Shown: positions 8,566 to 17,077 of the stretch, piece by piece
Numbering within the stretch: position 1 is the first letter of the stretch
Layout of the letters: the number at the start of each line of letters is the position of its first letter
Origin: Streptomyces sp. SID13726
GTDB lineage: Bacteria; Actinomycetota; Actinomycetes; Streptomycetales; Streptomycetaceae
DNA length: 64,000 nucleotides
Direction of reading: 5' to 3'
Assembly: GCF_010548375.1 (NCBI RefSeq)
Contig: NZ_JAAGLY010000004.1
Coordinates: forward strand, 579,813 to 643,812
The notes under the pieces: generated by a model
Database searches by the model: none
Told to the model about the DNA's origin: nothing
Seen by the model: the letters and a program-made list of their open reading frames with translations, nothing else
Translations under genes and position numbers: made by a program

Positions 8566-9336
8566 TCAGATCCCCACAGTGAAGCCGGCGGACCAGGACT
8601 GAATGTCCTGCACAAGGCTGTCCCACACGCCGGTCAGCAACAGCAGTCCGGTCACGATCATCATGGTGCCGCCGATGCGCATGACCCAGACGTAGTGGCG
8701 CTTGACCCAGCCGAAGGCACCGAGCGCCTTGCGGAAGGCGACCGCGGCGAGCACGAAGGGCACACCGAGGCCGAGGCAGTAGGCGACGGTCAGTATGGCA
8801 CCGCGGCCCGCGCTGCCCTGCTGGGAGGACAGGGCGATCACCGAGGCAAGGGTCGGGCCGATGCAAGGAGTCCAGCCGATGCCGAACAGCGCGCCGAGCA
8901 GCGGGGCGCCGGCCAGACCCATGCCGGGCCTGTTGTGGAAGCGGAACTCCCGCTGGGTCATCCAGGGCATCAGGCCCATGAAGAAGACGCCCATGAGGAT
9001 CATGAGCACACCCAGCACCTTGGACAGCACGCTCTGGTTCTCCTGGAGCGTCTGGCCGAAGTAGCCGAACAACGCCCCGCTGGAGACGAACACCGCGGTG
9101 AAGCCGAGCACGAACAGCGAGGCCCCGGCGACCATCCGGCCGCGCCGGGCCTCGGCCAGATCGGTGCCGGTGACGCCGGTGACGTACGACAGATAACCGG
9201 GGACCAGCGGCAGGACGCACGGAGAGAAGAAGGAGACGAGACCGCCGAGGACCGCGATGGGCAGCGCGAGCAGCAGGGCACCGTTGAGCACGGTGCCGTT
9301 GTAGCCGTCCGCCGCGAGGGAGGTGACCGCGCTCAC
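8566..9336 (-). CDS. ccdA: Thiol-disulfide transporter CcdA
   Basis: A 256-residue integral membrane protein of the DsbD/CcdA family with six predicted helices. The two redox cysteines are C40 (FFSPCVLPLVPGYLS) and C158 (GWTPCIGP). CcdA moves electrons from cytoplasmic thioredoxin across the membrane to ResA, which keeps apocytochrome haem-binding cysteines reduced. It lies 1 bp after resA and 3 bp before resB, in one operon. Confidence 0.93.
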   Translation of the reverse strand: MSAVTSLAADGYNGTVLNGALLLALPIAVLGGLVSFFSPCVLPLVPGYLSYVTGVTGTDLAEARRGRMVAGASLFVLGFTAVFVSSGALFGYFGQTLQENQSVLSKVLGVLMILMGVFFMGLMPWMTQREFRFHNRPGMGLAGAPLLGALFGIGWTPCIGPTLASVIALSSQQGSAGRGAILTVAYCLGLGVPFVLAAVAFRKALGAFGWVKRHYVWVMRIGGTMMIVTGLLLLTGVWDSLVQDIQSWSAGFTVGI

Positions 9337-9337
9337 G

Positions 9338-9946
9338 TCACTTCTCCGCGAGGACCGGGTTGATCATCTTGCGCAGCTTGTCCTCGCTGAGCGCGGCCAG
9401 CGAGCGGGCGGCGATCTTCCCCTCCCGGTCTATGACCAGCGTGGAGGGGATGGCCTGCGGGTTGAGCGTGCCCTTCTTGAACCGGAGCATCAGCTTGCCG
9501 GTCGGGTCGTACAGGCTCGGGTAGGTGACGCCCTGCTCCTTCTCGAAGGCGAGGGCGTTGGAGGTCTTGGTGTCCCGGGTGTTGATGCCGACGAACTGCA
9601 CGCCGTCGGCCTTGACGTCCTGGTAGACCTTCTCGAAGCCCGGCGCCTCGGCCCGGCAGGGCGCGCACCAGGAGCCCCAGACGTTCAGGACGACGACCTT
9701 GCCCTTGTAGGAGTCGACGTCGAGCTGCTTGCCGTCGATGGTCGCGCCGGACAGGTCGGGGACCGCCGTGCGCTTGCCCTGCGCGACGGTGGAGATGCCG
9801 TCGGCGCCCATCACGAAGTTGGTGTCACCGCCCCCGCCCGAGGTGCCGCCCGAGCCACAGGCGGAAAGGGTCAGCGCGGCGGCTGCGGCACCCGCGGTGA
9901 GCAGGGTGGCACGGACTCGGGAGCGGCTACGGCTGGCGGCACTCAT
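9338..9946 (-). CDS. resA: Thioredoxin-like lipoprotein ResA/TlpA
   Basis: A 202-residue lipoprotein. The signal peptide ends in the lipobox LSAC (C30), followed by a Gly/Ser linker and a TlpA-type thioredoxin domain (about 60-202) with the redox motif W93-C94-A-P-C97. It reduces the CXXCH cysteines of apocytochrome c on the outer face and is itself re-reduced through CcdA, encoded next. First gene of the cytochrome c maturation operon; 66 bp separate it from the upstream deacetylase gene. Confidence 0.9.
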   Translation of the reverse strand: MSAASRSRSRVRATLLTAGAAAAALTLSACGSGGTSGGGGDTNFVMGADGISTVAQGKRTAVPDLSGATIDGKQLDVDSYKGKVVVLNVWGSWCAPCRAEAPGFEKVYQDVKADGVQFVGINTRDTKTSNALAFEKEQGVTYPSLYDPTGKLMLRFKKGTLNPQAIPSTLVIDREGKIAARSLAALSEDKLRKMINPVLAEK

Positions 9947-10012
9947 GTGAAAAGTTTCGCATGCCCGTTCTGGGGATCTTGCGCACCCCCCTTGCGGGCG
10001 GAAACCCGCATT

Positions 10013-11299
10013 TCAGGCAGCGTTTGAGGAGGGCGAAGAGGACGATACCGAGGACCCGGCGGACGAGCCCTTGAGGAACGTGTTCCAGCCACCGGCGGGC
10101 TGCTGGCCGACGTCGAGCGTCCGCAGCTGCGCGAGCACCTCCGGCTTCTGTACGTCCATCCAGTCGACGAACTGCCGGAAGGAGACCATGCGGACGTCGG
10201 CGCCCTTCTCCTTCTCCTGCGCGATGTGCTTCAGGGCCTCCTCGACGGAGTCCATGTAGATCCCGCCGTTCCAGTGCTCGAAGTGGTTGCCGACGAAGAA
10301 GGGGGCGCGGTTGGACTCGTAGGCCCGCTGGAAACCGGCGATGTAGGCGCCGGCGGACTGCTTGCGCCAGGCCGGGTAGTTGTAGGCGGGCGCGTTGGTC
10401 GAGTTGATCGACTGGTTGGCCAGCATGTTGTAGTCCATGGACAGGACCTCGAAGCTGCGGCCCGGGAAGGGGACGGCCTGGAGGGGCAGGTCCCAGACGC
10501 CGTTCTTCTTGTCGGGCCAGACCTGGCGGCCGCCGGGCGAGGAGGCGTCGTAGCGCCAGCCGAGCTGGCGGGCGGTGGGCAGCAGGTTGTTCTGGCCGAG
10601 CAGACAGGGGGTGCGGCCGCCGACGAGCTCCTTCTCGTAGTCGAAGGGCAGCGCGGGCAGGTCGGTCCAGCCGGTGTTGGTGCGCCACTCCTTGACGAAG
10701 CCCTTGGCCTGCTCGATCTCCGAACGCCACTGCGCGGGCGTCCAGTTGCCGACCGTGCCGTAGCCGGAGCAGAAGTGGCCGTTGAAGTGGGTGCCTATCT
10801 CGTGCCCTTCGAGCCAGGCCCGCCGGACGTTGCTCAGGGTCGCCTTGACGTGCTCGTCGGTGAGGTAGCCGATGTCGGAGGCGCCGCGGGGGTTGTTCGG
10901 GGGGTTGTAGAGCCGCTTCTTCGACTCGGGCAGCAGGTAGAGCCCGGAGAGGAAGAAGGTCATGTGCACGCCGTGCTGCTTGGCGAGGTCGAGGAAGCGC
11001 GGGAAGAGCCCGTTGCCGACCTCACCGGCGCCGTCCCAGGAGAAGACGACGAACTGCGGCGGGGTCTGGCCCGGCTCCAGCGGTACCGGCTTGGCGGGCT
11101 GGTGCGGCTGCTTGCCGGTGTAGGAGGTGGAGCCGTCCCCGATGGGGCGGGCGGTGGGCGCCGGCTTCTTGCTCGGTGCGGAACTCGGGGTGTGGGACAC
11201 CCCGTCCGACCCGCTGAGGGTCCCGCACCCCGAGAGCCCCACAGCCGCCGCGGCTCCCGCGCCGAGTCCCAGTGCTCCCCTTCGGGTGAGAGAGTGCAT
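10013..11299 (-). CDS. Tat-exported polysaccharide deacetylase-like lipoprotein
   Basis: A 428-residue protein starting at ATG 11299 with a twin-arginine signal (TRRGALGLG) and a lipobox LSGC (C25), then a Ser/Pro-rich linker to about residue 75. The body has a NodB-type fold: FVVFSWDGAGE carries the catalytic Asp and HEIGTHFNGHF the metal-binding H-x-x-x-H. It is expected to act on a cell-surface or extracellular polysaccharide, and is tethered outside. An in-frame GTG at 11317 gives six more residues and is possible. It is 66 bp upstream of resA but has no obvious functional tie to it. Confidence 0.8.
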   Translation of the reverse strand: MHSLTRRGALGLGAGAAAAVGLSGCGTLSGSDGVSHTPSSAPSKKPAPTARPIGDGSTSYTGKQPHQPAKPVPLEPGQTPPQFVVFSWDGAGEVGNGLFPRFLDLAKQHGVHMTFFLSGLYLLPESKKRLYNPPNNPRGASDIGYLTDEHVKATLSNVRRAWLEGHEIGTHFNGHFCSGYGTVGNWTPAQWRSEIEQAKGFVKEWRTNTGWTDLPALPFDYEKELVGGRTPCLLGQNNLLPTARQLGWRYDASSPGGRQVWPDKKNGVWDLPLQAVPFPGRSFEVLSMDYNMLANQSINSTNAPAYNYPAWRKQSAGAYIAGFQRAYESNRAPFFVGNHFEHWNGGIYMDSVEEALKHIAQEKEKGADVRMVSFRQFVDWMDVQKPEVLAQLRTLDVGQQPAGGWNTFLKGSSAGSSVSSSSPSSNAA

Positions 11300-11410
11300 G
11301 CTTCCCCGATTCGTCACGTTCTCTGGTGGTCACCCAGTCAGAGGAGACAAAGGGAAGGAAGGTTCCGGCACTACTTCCGGATTCGGTAACAGGAGCGCGC
11401 CCCGAACAGG

Positions 11411-11428
11411 CGTGGGGAACTGCGCGAC
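11411..11428 (+). repeat. Partial copy of dispersed intergenic motif
   Basis: Short match (CGTGGGGAACTGCGCGAC) to the dispersed motif seen in full at 28261-28290, 37719-37748 and 59909-59935. It lies in the 165-bp gap between the histidine phosphatase stop and the deacetylase start. Confidence 0.6.
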
Positions 11429-11463
11429 CCACCACGACGGCGGCGCAGCTCCCCACGGACCGC

Positions 11464-12159
11464 CTACGCCCCGAACGCCTTGCTCTTGCCCTTCACCGGC
11501 TTGGCCCCGGCCCGCAGATGGACCGGCACCAGGTCGATCGCGGGCTCGCTGTACCCCACGGACACGATCCGGTCCCCCCGGTACGTGAAGGACGTCAGGG
11601 ACGCGAGCGTGCACTGCCGCCTGCGCGGGTCGTGCCACAGCCGCCGCTTCTCGACCCAGGACCGCACGATCCAGATCGGCAGCTGATGGCTGACGAGCAC
11701 GGCCTCGTGCCCCCGAGCCCGGTCCCTGGCCGCGTCCAGCGCGCCCTTCATCCGCACGACCTGGTCGACGTACGGCTCGCCCCACGACGGCTTGAACGGG
11801 TTGACGAGGTGCTTCCAGTTCTCCGGGTTCTTCAGCGCCCCGTCGCCCACCCCGAAGGTCTTGCCCTGGAAGACGTTGTCCGCCTCGATGAGCCGCCCGT
11901 CGGTCGCGATGTCGAGCCCGTGCGCCTTGGCGATCGGCGTGGCGGTCTCCTGCGCCCGCTCCAGCGGCGAGGCGACCACGTGGGTCACGTCACGCGAGGA
12001 AAGGTGCTCGGCGACCCGGTCGGCCATCTGCCGCCCCAGCTCGGAGAGGTGATAGCCCGCGAGACGGCCGTAGAGGACGCCGTCCGGGTTGGCGACCTCG
12101 CCGTGCCGCATGAGGTGTACGACGGTGATGTCGCTGTCGTTCTCGAACGTGCCGCTCAT
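11464..12159 (-). CDS. Histidine phosphatase family protein (phosphoglycerate mutase-like)
   Basis: A 231-residue branch-1 histidine phosphatase. The catalytic motif LMRHGE places the phospho-acceptor at H19; the second histidine is in VLVSHQLPI (about 150). The C-terminal extension [16 protein letters not shown] is basic. ATG 12159 overlaps the hemL stop by 4 nt (ATGA), so translation is coupled to hemL; the same pairing with hemL is seen in other streptomycetes. Substrate unknown. Confidence 0.88.
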   Translation of the reverse strand: MSGTFENDSDITVVHLMRHGEVANPDGVLYGRLAGYHLSELGRQMADRVAEHLSSRDVTHVVASPLERAQETATPIAKAHGLDIATDGRLIEADNVFQGKTFGVGDGALKNPENWKHLVNPFKPSWGEPYVDQVVRMKGALDAARDRARGHEAVLVSHQLPIWIVRSWVEKRRLWHDPRRRQCTLASLTSFTYRGDRIVSVGYSEPAIDLVPVHLRAGAKPVKGKSKAFGA

Positions 12160-13475
12160 GCTGCCGTGGCCTCCGCCGCCGCTCGGGCCGCCGCCGGGAG
12201 GGCGTCGGCGATCCGCTGAACCGCCTGGTCGTCGTGGGCCGTGGAGACGAACCACGACTCGAAGGAGGACGGCGGCAGATAGACGCCGTTCTCCAGGAGG
12301 GAGTGGAAGAAGGCGGTGAACCGGAAGGACTCCTGCGCCTTGGCGTCCTCGTAGTCGCGCACCGCGCGGTCCGTGAAGAACACGGAGAACATGCTGGAGG
12401 CGTTCTGCACGGTGTGCGCGACGCCTTCCTTGGAGAGCGCCCCGGAGACCAGGGACTGGATCTGCCGCGACACGGCGTCGATCGCGTCGTAGGCCGCGTC
12501 GTCGAGCAGGCGCAGCTGGGCGAGCCCGGCGGCGGTGGCGATCGGGTTCCCGGAGAGGGTGCCGGCCTGGTAGACGGGCCCGGCGGGAGCGAGGTACGCC
12601 ATCACGTCGGCACGCCCCCCGAACGCGGCGGCGGGGAACCCACCGCCCATGACCTTGCCGAAGGTCATGAGATCGGGCTTGACCCCGTCGATCCCGTACC
12701 AGCCACTCCTGCTGGTCCGGAACCCGGTCATGACCTCGTCGGAGATGTAGAGGGCGCCGTTCTGCGCGCAGGCGTCCTTGAGCCCCTGGTTGAAGCCGGG
12801 CAGCGGAGGCACCACGCCCATGTTGCCGGGCGAGGCCTCGGTGATCACACAGGCGATCTCGCCGGGGTGCCGGTGGAAGGCCTCGTGGACAGCTTCGAGA
12901 TCGTTGTACGGCAGCACGATCGTGTCCCCGGCCTGCGCACCGGTGACGCCGGGGGTGTCGGGCAGCGCGAAGGTGGCGACACCGCTGCCGGCGGCGGCGA
13001 GCAGCGAGTCGACGTGGCCGTGGTAGCACCCGGCGAACTTGATGACCTTGGTGCGCCGGGTGAAGCCGCGGGCGAGCCGGATGGCGGACATGGTGGCCTC
13101 GGTCCCGCTGGAGACGAGCCGCACCTGCTCCAGGGGCTCGATGCGGGCGACCATCTCCTCGGCGAGCGCGACCTCGCCCTCACCGGGGGTGCCGAAGGAG
13201 GTGCCCTTCGACACGGCCTCCTGGACGGCGGCGATGACCTCGGGATGCGAGTGCCCGAGGATCATGGGGCCCCAGGAGCAGACGAGGTCGACGTACTCGC
13301 GCCCGTCGGCGTCCGTCAGATACGGGCCGGTGCCGGACACCATGAAGCGGGGGGTGCCACCCACCGCGCGGAAGGCGCGGACCGGGGAGTTCACACCGCC
13401 GGGCGTGACGGCCGACGCGCGGTCGAACAGGGCCTGCGAGACAGGCGCATCATACGAATAGGGCAATTCACTCAT
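12156..13475 (-). CDS. hemL: Glutamate-1-semialdehyde 2,1-aminomutase
   Basis: A 439-residue PLP-dependent class III aminotransferase. The Schiff-base lysine is K274 ([19 protein letters not shown]), with [15 protein letters not shown] (about 122-136) for the phosphate site and SDEVMTGFR (about 245) for the cofactor Asp. HemL converts glutamate-1-semialdehyde, made by HemA (encoded near 50 kb in this window), into 5-aminolevulinate, the first committed C5-pathway precursor of haem and cobalamin. Located apart from the hemACD operon. Confidence 0.96.
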   Translation of the reverse strand: MSELPYSYDAPVSQALFDRASAVTPGGVNSPVRAFRAVGGTPRFMVSGTGPYLTDADGREYVDLVCSWGPMILGHSHPEVIAAVQEAVSKGTSFGTPGEGEVALAEEMVARIEPLEQVRLVSSGTEATMSAIRLARGFTRRTKVIKFAGCYHGHVDSLLAAAGSGVATFALPDTPGVTGAQAGDTIVLPYNDLEAVHEAFHRHPGEIACVITEASPGNMGVVPPLPGFNQGLKDACAQNGALYISDEVMTGFRTSRSGWYGIDGVKPDLMTFGKVMGGGFPAAAFGGRADVMAYLAPAGPVYQAGTLSGNPIATAAGLAQLRLLDDAAYDAIDAVSRQIQSLVSGALSKEGVAHTVQNASSMFSVFFTDRAVRDYEDAKAQESFRFTAFFHSLLENGVYLPPSSFESWFVSTAHDDQAVQRIADALPAAARAAAEATAA

Positions 13476-13769
13476 ATCCCGCGACTACTCCGACCTTCTG
13501 CGACGTTCTCGGACTTCGTTGCCTGTGACTACCTCAGGGTAGGCCAGGGCTCGAAACCCCCCGGCGCCCGACGATCTGCGAAACTGGATGCAGATACACA
13601 CAGCTCACAGAGACGATGGCACCGAGCCGTTTGTTCAGGGGCTGCGAAGATCCTGCGGACAGGTGTTTCAACGCACGTTTCGGCGAGCGGCCGTGGGGGA
13701 GGTCACTGACACGATGATCGGGTTGCGCGGCGGGGGCCACGCGTCCTAGAAAAGCAGTCGGGTGGAGAT

Positions 13770-14417
13770 ATGCATCGCGGTGGCGGACTGGGCGAGGGGA
13801 CTGATGACCTGGGTCCTCGACGTGCCCGGCGGGGGAAGCACCGACGCGAGGCGGAGGAAGCGGCCGAGACACGTCAGGGACACGGTGTCTCCGGCACCCC
13901 GGGTGAGTCGGAACGCGACGAGCGACGTATCGAACGTCGGATCGATCGGTTGAGGGCGGAAAGCAGGAATGGTGGTCGGGTGGGGGTGACGTACAAGTAC
14001 TTCGGCGCGCCCGACGGCGCGACCGCGGCCCGCGTCCCGATCTCGATGCGCCCCGAGGAACTCGGCGGCGACGAGCTCGGCATGAACGGCATGTTCACCA
14101 AGATCAAGCCGGAGACCATGGCGGCGATGGTCCTCACCGGCATAGAAGGCGTCCCCCTCCACAAGGTCCCCCCGCTCGAACTGGTCGTCCTCCACCCCGA
14201 CTACGCGGTAGTCAAACTCCCCATGACCGTCGTGGACCCCCTCCGCGGCATCGGCGAGGAAGCGGTCGGCGCGGCAGCCTTCATCTGGTCGACGGTCCCG
14301 GACCGGGGCGGCCCGCGGGACGCGTTCAACGTGTATCAACTGCTGCATGAGTGGCAGGACTTCAGCCACCGCCTCCACGAGGCCGGACACCAGCCGTACT
14401 GCTTGGTGTGGCCCTGA
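13770..14417 (+). CDS. Conserved hypothetical protein
   Basis: The conserved-looking part begins at about 13980 (VTYKYFGAPDGATAARVPIS) and ends in HEAGHQPYCLVWP; it has no signal peptide or membrane helix and no family I can name. The start is uncertain. ATG 13770 has a good GGTGGAG ribosome-binding site and gives 215 residues with a basic, charged N-terminal 70 residues (RREAEEAAETRQ..ERDERRIERRIDRLRAE, likely helical), but third-position GC is clearly lower there; GTG 13980 or 13986 would give 145 or 143 residues. A hairpin terminator follows the stop. Confidence 0.6.
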   Translation: MHRGGGLGEGTDDLGPRRARRGKHRREAEEAAETRQGHGVSGTPGESERDERRIERRIDRLRAESRNGGRVGVTYKYFGAPDGATAARVPISMRPEELGGDELGMNGMFTKIKPETMAAMVLTGIEGVPLHKVPPLELVVLHPDYAVVKLPMTVVDPLRGIGEEAVGAAAFIWSTVPDRGGPRDAFNVYQLLHEWQDFSHRLHEAGHQPYCLVWP

Positions 14418-14437
14418 GCCGAGGTTTCATCGTGTGC

Positions 14438-14461
14438 GGGCGGGGTTCTCGAACCCCGCCC
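14438..14461 (+). terminator. Rho-independent terminator
   Basis: An 11-bp perfect stem (GGGCGGGGTTC and complement) immediately followed by the pyrimidine run TTTCTCTTTCTTC. It ends the hypothetical gene at 13770-14417; the lipase gene on the other strand ends 37 bp further on. Confidence 0.85.
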
Positions 14462-14497
14462 TTTCTCTTTCTTCGCCTTCTCTTCGCCGGGGCCGGC

Positions 14498-15502
14498 TCA
14501 GCCGCCGAGCACGGGTACGGAGACCCCGCACCGCACCGGCCGCGCATGGGCTGGATCGAGGGCGTTCTCGACGAGTTGGAGGGCGTTGGTGTCGTACGAG
14601 ATGGACAGGTGCTCGGAGGCGTCCTGGGGGCACACGTCCTGGAGTGTGATGTTGTGGACGGTCGCGCCGGGGCCCGCGGTCAGGAAGGAGTGGTGGTAGG
14701 GGGTGACGACCTCGTCGTAGCGGGAGGCGATGGCCGTGTAGTCGACGCCCGGCTGGGTGTCGCCGTCCCGGTCCAGCGTGGTGTTCACCCGTGAGCCGAT
14801 CATCTGGTCCGCGTACGCCTGGCCGACGACGAGGGACAGCGGGCCGGTGAGGCCCAGCAGGTTGGTCAGGGTCCCGAGGCCGGAGCCGGTCGTGCCGTGG
14901 TTGGACGGTGCCAGGCCGATGAGCCGGCGCACCTTGTTCCGCCCGGGGTCCGCCGGGTCCGTGCCGCCCTCGAACCGGAGATACCAGCGGGGCAGCAGTC
15001 CGCCGCCCTGGGAGTGGCCGACGAGGTCGACCTGGCGGGCACCCGTGGCCTCCAGCACGCGGTCGACGTAGGCGGCGATCTGCCGTGCGGACACCGGGAT
15101 GTGCGCGGTGGCCTTGAACGGAACGCCGGGCGGCCCACCGAAGTTGGGGGCGAAGACGCAGTATCCGGCCCGCTTCAGCCGGGGGGACAGCATGCTCCAG
15201 TTGGCGAACGCGTTCTCCCACGTGCCGTGCAACAGGACGACGGGGCGCGGGTGTTCACTCGTGGGCCTGCACTGCCAGTCGTCGGCTCCGGCCGGCGGCG
15301 CCTCCGGGTGGACGAGCGAGGCGGCCAGCGCCACCGGGAAGGAGTCGATCTCCGCCGAGGAAGCGGCTGGACCGGGGCGCCCGTCGGACGCGACCGCCGC
15401 CGCAGCCTGCGGACCGGCCACCAGGCTCAACGTCAGCCCTGCGCAGATCGCTGCCCACCACCGTGCCCGTGCCCGTGCCCGTGCGCGCTGCCGGTGCGAC
15501 AT
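14498..15502 (-). CDS. Secreted lipase/alpha-beta hydrolase
   Basis: A 334-residue protein with a signal peptide (about 1-36) whose N-region is unusually arginine-rich (RQRARARARARWW) because of a GTGCCC hexamer repeat in the DNA. The mature enzyme has the oxyanion-region motif VVLLHGTW (about 88-95) and nucleophile elbow GHSQGG with S164, matching the EstA/lipase class 2 family of secreted triacylglycerol lipases in actinomycetes. Several cysteines (for example C78, C115) may form disulfides. Probably secreted fatty-acid ester hydrolysis. Confidence 0.85.
   Translation of the reverse strand: MSHRQRARARARARWWAAICAGLTLSLVAGPQAAAAVASDGRPGPAASSAEIDSFPVALAASLVHPEAPPAGADDWQCRPTSEHPRPVVLLHGTWENAFANWSMLSPRLKRAGYCVFAPNFGGPPGVPFKATAHIPVSARQIAAYVDRVLEATGARQVDLVGHSQGGGLLPRWYLRFEGGTDPADPGRNKVRRLIGLAPSNHGTTGSGLGTLTNLLGLTGPLSLVVGQAYADQMIGSRVNTTLDRDGDTQPGVDYTAIASRYDEVVTPYHHSFLTAGPGATVHNITLQDVCPQDASEHLSISYDTNALQLVENALDPAHARPVRCGVSVPVLGG
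15463..15486. repeat. GTGCCC hexamer tandem repeat
   Basis: Three exact GTGCCC units and a fourth variant GTGCGC within the lipase signal peptide, coding for the Ala-Arg repeat on the minus strand. Length variation would only alter the basic n-region. Confidence 0.8.
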
Positions 15503-15975
15503 CTGGCCACTCCTCGGTCGTCCGCTGGCCGGCCCAGCGCCGACCCGCAGATGATCGAGGCACGGAGAACCCCCGCAGCGGCGCCTCCGCCCACGGCCCC
15601 TCTTATGGAGCAGCCCGGTTCATCCACCCGTGGCACACGTACGCACCGCCTGCCGAACGGAACGGATCCGGGGAGGGCCGGGCAGCATCACCGTGGCGGG
15701 ACAGTCCGCGGGTGCCTTCTCCGTCGGCGCGCTGCTGGCCGTGCCCTCGGCGACCGGCCTGTTCCACCTTCGCGGCGACCGGCGACCCAGGCCGGCCGCC
15801 GTATGACATCACCGGGGCGGCCGACTCCCATGCCATCGGCGGCACTTCGGGCACGGCCGACACCATGGTCACGTCCATGTCTGTGCGTCAGCCGAGAGGG
15901 CCGCTAACCTGAAGCGAGAATTACGTTTCCGACAGCCCGGGACGACTCGCGAGGAATCGGGACAGGGAGCAGCCG
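15503..15975. other. Divergent intergenic region, no gene seen
   Basis: A 473-bp spacer between the divergent lipase and SDR genes. Reading frames here have poor codon use. A TAACCT hexamer at 15905-15910 could be the -10 of the SDR promoter, but no convincing -35 is present. Confidence 0.5.
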
Positions 15976-16788
15976 ATGCGTGTGGAGAAGGAGCAGGTCG
16001 CCGTCGTGACCGGCGCGGCCAGTGGGATCGGCTACGGCCTCGCCGAGGCGCTCGCCGCCCGCGGTGTGCGCCTGGTGCTCTCCGACATCCGCGAGGACGG
16101 CCTGGCCGAGGCCGCCGCGTCCCTGAAGGCCGCCGGCGCCGAGGTGGTGACCGTACCGGCGGACGTCCGGGACCAGTCCTCGGTGACCGCGCTGGCGGAC
16201 CGCACGATGACGGCGTACGGCCGCGTCGACCTGGTGTGCAACAACGCCGGGGTCGTCTCGCCCGCCGCTCCCCTGTGGGAACAGCGGGCGGACACCTGGG
16301 AGTTGATGATCGGCGTCAAGCTGCTCGGTGTCGTGCACGGCGTGACGGCCTTCGCCCCGCTGCTCATCGAGCGGGGCACCGGGCACTTCCTCAACACCGC
16401 CTCCTCGGGCGGCCTCGCTCCCCTGCCCGACCGCACGCCCTACACCACCACCATGCACGCGGTGATCGGCCTGACCGAGACCCTCGACGTCGAGCTGAAG
16501 CGCGTCGCGCCGACCCTGGGGGCGACGGTCCTCTGCCCCGGCCTGGTCGACACCCCCCTCGGCCGGAACTCCGCGGCCCTGGGCGCCATCGAGCTGCCGC
16601 CCGGCACCCCCGCCTCGATGCGCGACCTCGCCGCACGGAACGGCGGCATCCTCACCCCGCGCGAGACCGCCGAGGCCGCGCTCACCGCCATCGAGTCCGG
16701 CCACCTCCACGCGGCCCCCGGGACAGGTGTCACCGAACGCGCCCGGGCCCGCGTGAACACCCTCCTCAACAGCCTCCCGGCCACCTGA
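15976..16788 (+). CDS. SDR-family oxidoreductase-like protein, catalytic Lys replaced
   Basis: A 270-residue classical short-chain dehydrogenase fold: cofactor loop TGAASGIG (12-19), NNAG (89-92) and the serine region NTASSGG (140-146). The active-site YxxxK reads Y156-T-T-T-M160, so the catalytic lysine is a methionine followed by histidine. The remainder, including the PG motif (CPGLVDTPLG), is intact. It may use another proton relay or have lost redox activity. The start ATG has AGGGAGCAG upstream. Single gene, no operon evident. Confidence 0.88.
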   Translation: MRVEKEQVAVVTGAASGIGYGLAEALAARGVRLVLSDIREDGLAEAAASLKAAGAEVVTVPADVRDQSSVTALADRTMTAYGRVDLVCNNAGVVSPAAPLWEQRADTWELMIGVKLLGVVHGVTAFAPLLIERGTGHFLNTASSGGLAPLPDRTPYTTTMHAVIGLTETLDVELKRVAPTLGATVLCPGLVDTPLGRNSAALGAIELPPGTPASMRDLAARNGGILTPRETAEAALTAIESGHLHAAPGTGVTERARARVNTLLNSLPAT

Positions 16789-16885
16789 ACGAGCCACGCC
16801 GAACAGCGACGCCGTACCGAAAGCCCTACCGAACCCGCAACCCGCAACCTGCCCCCGCTCCAAGACGCCCCCCTTCCCCACCGAT

Positions 16886-16891
16886 TACCAT
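16886..16891 (+). promoter_or_regulatory. Possible -10 hexamer for a leaderless transcript
   Basis: TACCAT fits TANNNT and lies 6 nt before the GTG of the 14-residue reading frame at 16898, the spacing expected for a leaderless start. The -35 match is weak (AAGACG, 18-nt spacer). Confidence 0.4.
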
Positions 16892-16897
16892 CCCCCC

Positions 16898-16942
16898 GTG
16901 AACACCTACTGGCACGCCGTCCTCCCGCCCCTCCGCGCCTGA
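16898..16942 (+). CDS. Possible leader peptide upstream of EamA transporter
   Basis: GTG-initiated 14-codon frame, MNTYWHAVLPPLRA, ending in TGA, with Tyr, Trp and His adjacent near the N-terminus. It has no ribosome-binding site but a TANNNT hexamer at leaderless spacing. It ends 135 bp before the preferred transporter start. A GGCCCC/GGGGCC pairing (16980-16985 with 17008-17013) lies between. Whether it is translated is unknown; this is a candidate regulatory leader. Confidence 0.35.
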   Translation: MNTYWHAVLPPLRA

Positions 16943-17077
16943 CCGGGCGCGCACACCGAGGTCGATCCCAGCCCTCACCGGCCCCCACCCGCCCACAGCG
17001 GCGATGCGGGGCCCATGTCGTACGCGCCCGTCCCGGACCAGGTCCCAGACGCCTACGACGACGGAAGTTCACACACC

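Noticed and set aside
13692..13748. Very short frame before the hypothetical gene at 13770
   Set aside because: Only about 11-18 codons, poorly spaced ribosome-binding site and no informative residues.
13770..13980. Full confidence in the long N-terminus of the hypothetical protein
   Set aside because: Third-position GC drops here, so the long form is kept only as one option.
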